8,793 nt of DNA from assembly GCA_900553655.1 (NCBI GenBank), contig USEQ01000033.1, positions 1-8,793 on the forward strand, given 5' to 3'. A program made the translations under genes and the position numbers. Positions 6,030 through 8,793 of the stretch are shown here, one piece after another. How positions within the stretch are numbered: position 1 is the first letter of the stretch; each line of letters begins with the position of its first letter. The notes beneath the pieces are model-generated. The model had not been told where the DNA came from. It saw only the letters and a list, made by a program, of their open reading frames with translations, and ran no database searches. Source of the stretch: an uncultured Slackia sp. Lineage in GTDB: Bacteria; Actinomycetota; Coriobacteriia; Coriobacteriales; Eggerthellaceae.

Positions 6030-7885
6030 CCGACAATACTCGGGCGCACCGTATGGGAGGGCCTCACGGCGGGCACGGCCATCATGGCATGATGCCGGGG
6101 GAGAAGGCCGCCGACTTCAAAGGCTCCATGCTCAAGCTGATTAAGCTCATGGGCAGCTTCAAGGCGGCCATCGCCGTCGTGTTCGTTTTCGCCATCGGCT
6201 CCACCGTCTTCAACATCGTAGGTCCCAAGGTGCTTTCCACGGCAACCACCGAACTGTACGAGGGCATTTCAGCGAAGATCGCCGGCACGGGCGGCATAGA
6301 CTTCAACGCCGTCGGGACCATCTTGCTCACGACCCTCGCGCTCTATGGCGTGTTGGCGCTGTGTTCTTTCGTGCAAGGCTGGACGATGACGAGCGTTTCC
6401 CAGAAAACCTGCTACACGCTTCGTCGTAGCATCGCGGAGAAGATTTCTCGCATGCCTATGGGATATTTCGAGAAGACGAGCACGGGAGACGTCCTCTCGC
6501 GAATCACGAACGACGTCGATACGCTCGGGCAGAGCCTCAACCAGGGCATTACGCAGCTCATTACGAGCGCTACGACTATCGTGGGCGTTTTGGCCATGAT
6601 GCTTTCGATCAATGCGCCCATGACGCTTATCGCCTTGGCGGTTATTCCCGTTTCAGGCGTGCTGGTCAAGGCGGTGGTGGGTCGAAGCCAGAAGTATTTC
6701 AGGGCTCAGCAGAGAAACCTCGGAATGATCAACGCCCAGGTGGAGGAGACGTTTTCAGGGCATGCTGTCGTTCGGGCGTTCAATCAGGAGGGTGTTGCCC
6801 TCGAGCGCTTCAAGGAAACGAACGACCGCCTGTACGAATCTGCGTGGAAATCTCAGTTTCTCTCGGGGATGATGATGCCCGCGATGAACTTCGTGAGCAA
6901 TCTGGGATATGTGGCGGTAGCCATCGCCGGAGCTGCCTTCGCCATGCGCGGCGTTATCACCGTGGGCGATATCCAGGCGTTCATTCAGTACGTGAAGAAC
7001 TTCACCCAGCCCATCACGCAGCTTGCCCAGGTCTCGAACGTGCTGCAACAGATGGCGGCATCGGCCGAGCGCGTCTTCGAATTCCTCGATGCACCCGAAG
7101 TGGAAGACGGCAAGACGACGGAGAGCCTTGTCCATGTCGAAGGAAACGTCACGTTCGACCACGTGGGCTTCGGCTACGATGCCGACTCCCGCATCATCCA
7201 CGATTTTTCCGCCGAAGTGAAAAGCGGTCAGACGGTGGCGCTTGTCGGACCTACCGGCGCCGGCAAGACGACCATGGTCAAGCTTCTCATGCGGTTCTAC
7301 GATGTCGACGAGGGTGCCATTCGCATCGACGGCCGCGACATTCGCGACTGCGACCGAAAAGAGCTTCGAAGGCAGTTCGGCATGGTCTTGCAGGATGCAT
7401 GGCTTTTCAGCGGAACCATCAGAGAGAACATTCGCTACGGCAGGCTTGACGCAAGCGATGAGGAAGTCGAGCAGGCAGCGCGCGCGGCCTTTGCCGACCA
7501 TTTCATTCGCACGCTTCCGGGCGGCTACGACATGGTCGTCAACGAGGACGCGAGCAATGTGAGCCAGGGTCAAAGGCAGTTGATCACTATTGCCCGCGCG
7601 ATCCTTGCCGATAGAAAGATGCTCATACTCGACGAAGCGACGAGTTCCGTGGACACGCGAACGGAAAAGCGCATCCAGATGGCCATGGATAACCTCATGC
7701 GTGGACGGACTGCGTTTGTTATAGCGCACCGCCTGTCCACCATTCGCAATGCGGACTTGATTTTGGTTATGCACGAAGGCGATATTGTGGAACAAGGCAC
7801 CCACGAAGAGCTTCTCGCTCTTGGCGGCTTCTATGCAGACCTGTATAATTCCCAATTTGCGCGCGATAACGCCGATGCGCAATAA
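6026..7885 (+). CDS. ABC exporter half-transporter, catalytically competent subunit
   Basis: A 619-residue type IV ABC half-transporter, the probable partner of the upstream subunit. It opens with a His/Gly-rich cytoplasmic tail (His at 8, 14, 17, 19, 20), then GEKAADFKGS, a start common in second subunits of such pairs. Predicted membrane helices are near residues 45-68, 93-120, 178-196, 199-218, 282-308 and 315-340, with short external loops. The ATPase domain has Walker A GPTGAGKTT (408-416, K414), Q-loop VLQD, Walker B LILDE with catalytic E537, and switch histidine H568. Its signature is VSQGQ (512-516) instead of LSGGQ. In a heterodimer this altered signature faces the already degenerate Walker site of the first subunit, while its own intact Walker site faces the intact signature VSGGQ. 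That complementary pattern is strong evidence the two form one pump. The substrate is unknown; the MarR context suggests a toxic compound. Confidence 0.94.
   Translation: MTDNTRAHRMGGPHGGHGHHGMMPGEKAADFKGSMLKLIKLMGSFKAAIAVVFVFAIGSTVFNIVGPKVLSTATTELYEGISAKIAGTGGIDFNAVGTILLTTLALYGVLALCSFVQGWTMTSVSQKTCYTLRRSIAEKISRMPMGYFEKTSTGDVLSRITNDVDTLGQSLNQGITQLITSATTIVGVLAMMLSINAPMTLIALAVIPVSGVLVKAVVGRSQKYFRAQQRNLGMINAQVEETFSGHAVVRAFNQEGVALERFKETNDRLYESAWKSQFLSGMMMPAMNFVSNLGYVAVAIAGAAFAMRGVITVGDIQAFIQYVKNFTQPITQLAQVSNVLQQMAASAERVFEFLDAPEVEDGKTTESLVHVEGNVTFDHVGFGYDADSRIIHDFSAEVKSGQTVALVGPTGAGKTTMVKLLMRFYDVDEGAIRIDGRDIRDCDRKELRRQFGMVLQDAWLFSGTIRENIRYGRLDASDEEVEQAARAAFADHFIRTLPGGYDMVVNEDASNVSQGQRQLITIARAILADRKMLILDEATSSVDTRTEKRIQMAMDNLMRGRTAFVIAHRLSTIRNADLILVMHEGDIVEQGTHEELLALGGFYADLYNSQFARDNADAQ
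7821..7849 (+). promoter_or_regulatory. Candidate internal promoter for the HAD gene
   Basis: TTGGCG (7821-7826) and a perfect TATAAT (7844-7849) are spaced by exactly 17 nt inside the last codons of the second ABC gene. Initiation near 7856 would give a leader of about 65 nt before the HAD start at 7922. The -35 box matches only in TTG, and the site is coding sequence, so this is a plausible but unproven promoter. If used, the phosphatase gene would be expressed independently of MarR. Confidence 0.45.
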
Positions 7886-7892
7886 CGCCGAT
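7866..7892. repeat. Two-copy 11-bp direct repeat across the ABC stop codon
   Basis: ATAACGCCGAT occurs at 7866-7876 and again at 7882-7892, a period of 16 nt. The second copy contains the TAA stop (7883-7885) of the ABC gene. It may be a small slipped-strand duplication at the end of the gene. TTGCGC (7857-7862) and GCGCAA (7877-7882) in the same stretch could also form a weak stem. Confidence 0.5.
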
Positions 7893-7921
7893 TTCGCAAG
7901 GGGATAGGGGGCTGGCGGGCC

Positions 7922-8623
7922 ATGTCCGAGCAAGCCAAGCATAAAATTGCGGCTTTTGATTTCGATGGAACCTCGATCAAGGGGAACTCCCCGGTCATTC
8001 TCGTCCGTTTCCTGCGCAGCCGGGGCATGCTTCGCAAGCGTGTCATTTCGAAGGTCCTCGCGTGGGCGGCGGCATACAAACTTCGGCTTCCCCAGAGCGA
8101 AGCCTGGGTGCGCGGGCTCGTATTCACGGCTTTCGAGGGCCAGCCTCGGGAGAGCGTGGATGCGTTTCTGTCCGATTTCTACGATAGGGAGATCGAGGCG
8201 CAGGGTCGCTTTCGCCCCCAGGCCGACGAGGCCATGAACCGTTTGCGCGAAGAGGGCGTGGAGGTGCTGATCGTGTCGGCGACGTTCGGTCCGATCGTCC
8301 GTCGTGCCTTGGATTTTCATCCGGTCGACGGCTGCCTGTGCACCGAGATGCGCGTCGATGCCCAAGGAAGGTACACCACGCGCGTCGAAGGGTCGTGTAT
8401 AGAGGGCGACGAGAAGGTCCGTGCAATCCGTTCGTATGCGGATACCCGTTACGGCAAAGGGAATTGGGAGCTTGTCGAGGCCTATGGCGACCATCATTCC
8501 GACTCGGCCATGCTCAAAGCGGCGCATCGCGGCTTCGCGGTGTGTCCCGACAACCCTTTGGCCAGGGAAGCGCGCCGGCGCGGATGGACCGTTCTCGACT
8601 GGAGCTGCACCGAAGGAAAATGA
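7922..8623 (+). CDS. HAD-superfamily IB hydrolase (phosphoserine phosphatase-like)
   Basis: A 233-residue soluble HAD phosphatase of subfamily IB, resembling the TIGR01490 group. Motif I is FDFDGT with nucleophile D13 and acid/base D15; motif II is VSAT with S119; a lysine in GDEKVRAI (K165) fits motif III; motif IV is GDHHSD (D190, D194). All catalytic elements are present, so it should be active as a Mg-dependent phosphohydrolase. The helical cap between motifs I and II (about residues 25-95) is of the C1 type. Members of this group have been linked to phosphoserine and lysophospholipid-like substrates, but the cap does not let me name one. It lies 36 nt after the ABC gene in the same direction, with only a modest purine-rich ribosome site (AGGGGG, 7906-7911). 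It could be read through from the exporter operon or driven by the candidate promoter at 7821-7849. Confidence 0.88.
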   Translation: MSEQAKHKIAAFDFDGTSIKGNSPVILVRFLRSRGMLRKRVISKVLAWAAAYKLRLPQSEAWVRGLVFTAFEGQPRESVDAFLSDFYDREIEAQGRFRPQADEAMNRLREEGVEVLIVSATFGPIVRRALDFHPVDGCLCTEMRVDAQGRYTTRVEGSCIEGDEKVRAIRSYADTRYGKGNWELVEAYGDHHSDSAMLKAAHRGFAVCPDNPLAREARRRGWTVLDWSCTEGK

Positions 8624-8627
8624 CGCT

Positions 8628-8753
8628 ATGCCTTGCGAATTCGTCTTTCGTTTTCGTCTGGCGAAGTTTTCCTGTGGAGAAATGACGCGACTGGGCGCCA
8701 AATATCCCGTTGCCGTTTGCGCGCGCGGTGGGCTCTGGGTACACTTCAAGTGA
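8628..8753 (+). CDS. Candidate small ORF, 41 residues, unknown
   Basis: The ATG lies 4 nt after the HAD stop, with GAAGGA (8612-8617) 10 nt upstream inside the HAD gene. The product would be a 41-residue, basic protein with three cysteines and no clear membrane segment or known motif. I do not recognise it. The spacing and ribosome site favour it being translated; the short length, lack of a known family and the promoter-like signal over its 3' end argue against. It may be a chance reading frame in the intergenic space. Confidence 0.2.
   Translation: MPCEFVFRFRLAKFSCGEMTRLGAKYPVAVCARGGLWVHFK
8717..8745 (+). promoter_or_regulatory. Weak promoter-like pair facing out of the window
   Basis: TTGCGC (8717-8722) and TACACT (8740-8745) are spaced by 17 nt, the same geometry as the tRNA promoter. 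They would start transcription near 8752, toward a gene beyond the window. TTGACC at 8778-8783 is another possible -35 box whose -10 would fall outside. Both are weak, and neither can be judged without the downstream sequence. No clear intrinsic terminator is seen between 8624 and the window end. Confidence 0.25.
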
Positions 8754-8793
8754 AAAATGATACCGTCCGCCAGACATTTGACCGTTGCTCGGC

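Noticed and set aside
6755..8749. A 664-codon open frame on the minus strand, antisense to the second ABC gene and the HAD gene
   Set aside because: It lies opposite two genes with complete catalytic motifs, runs across their boundary, and its translation shows no recognisable domain. Long antisense frames are expected opposite GC-rich genes with strong third-position bias.

Overview
The window is GC-rich, densely coded bacterial DNA with every supported gene on the + strand. Codon use, protein style and the gene set (a radical SAM/DUF2344 pair, tRNA genes with encoded CCA, a MarR regulator with two ABC half-exporters) suggest a gut-type actinobacterium of the Coriobacteriia/Eggerthellaceae kind. 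That placement is inference from sequence style, not from a marker gene.

Region 1 (about 60-2643) is a two-gene unit: a 626-residue radical SAM protein with a degenerate B12-binding-like N-terminus and a C-terminal cysteine cluster, overlapped by 8 nt by a DUF2344 (radical SAM-linked) protein. In many bacteria these two are one fused polypeptide, so they very probably act together, but their reaction is not known to me.

Region 2 (2644-3312) has no protein gene. It holds a promoter with an A/T-rich upstream block, two identical 77-nt tRNA-Asp(GTC) genes 36 nt apart, a strong intrinsic terminator, and then the control region of the next operon with a near-perfect 10+3+10 inverted repeat typical of a MarR operator.

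Region 3 (3313-7885) is a drug-efflux-type operon: a MarR repressor and two ABC half-transporters whose genes overlap end to end (10 nt and 4 nt). The ATP-binding domains are complementary in their defects. The first lacks the catalytic glutamate and switch histidine; the second keeps both but has an altered signature motif. This is the asymmetric arrangement of heterodimeric exporters with one degenerate and one working ATP site. The first subunit also carries a large (about 175-residue) extracytoplasmic insertion between TM1 and TM2. The likely circuit is that MarR binds the palindrome over its own promoter and an inducing compound releases it, raising regulator and pump together.

Region 4 (7886-8793) holds a HAD-IB phosphatase-like gene, possibly with its own promoter inside the end of the second ABC gene, then a 41-codon candidate small ORF and a weak promoter-like pair facing out of the window. 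No CRISPR, insertion sequence, integrase or other clear mobile element was seen. Most of the window is recognisable chromosomal content; the least understood parts are the radical SAM/DUF2344 pair and the extracytoplasmic insertion of the exporter.
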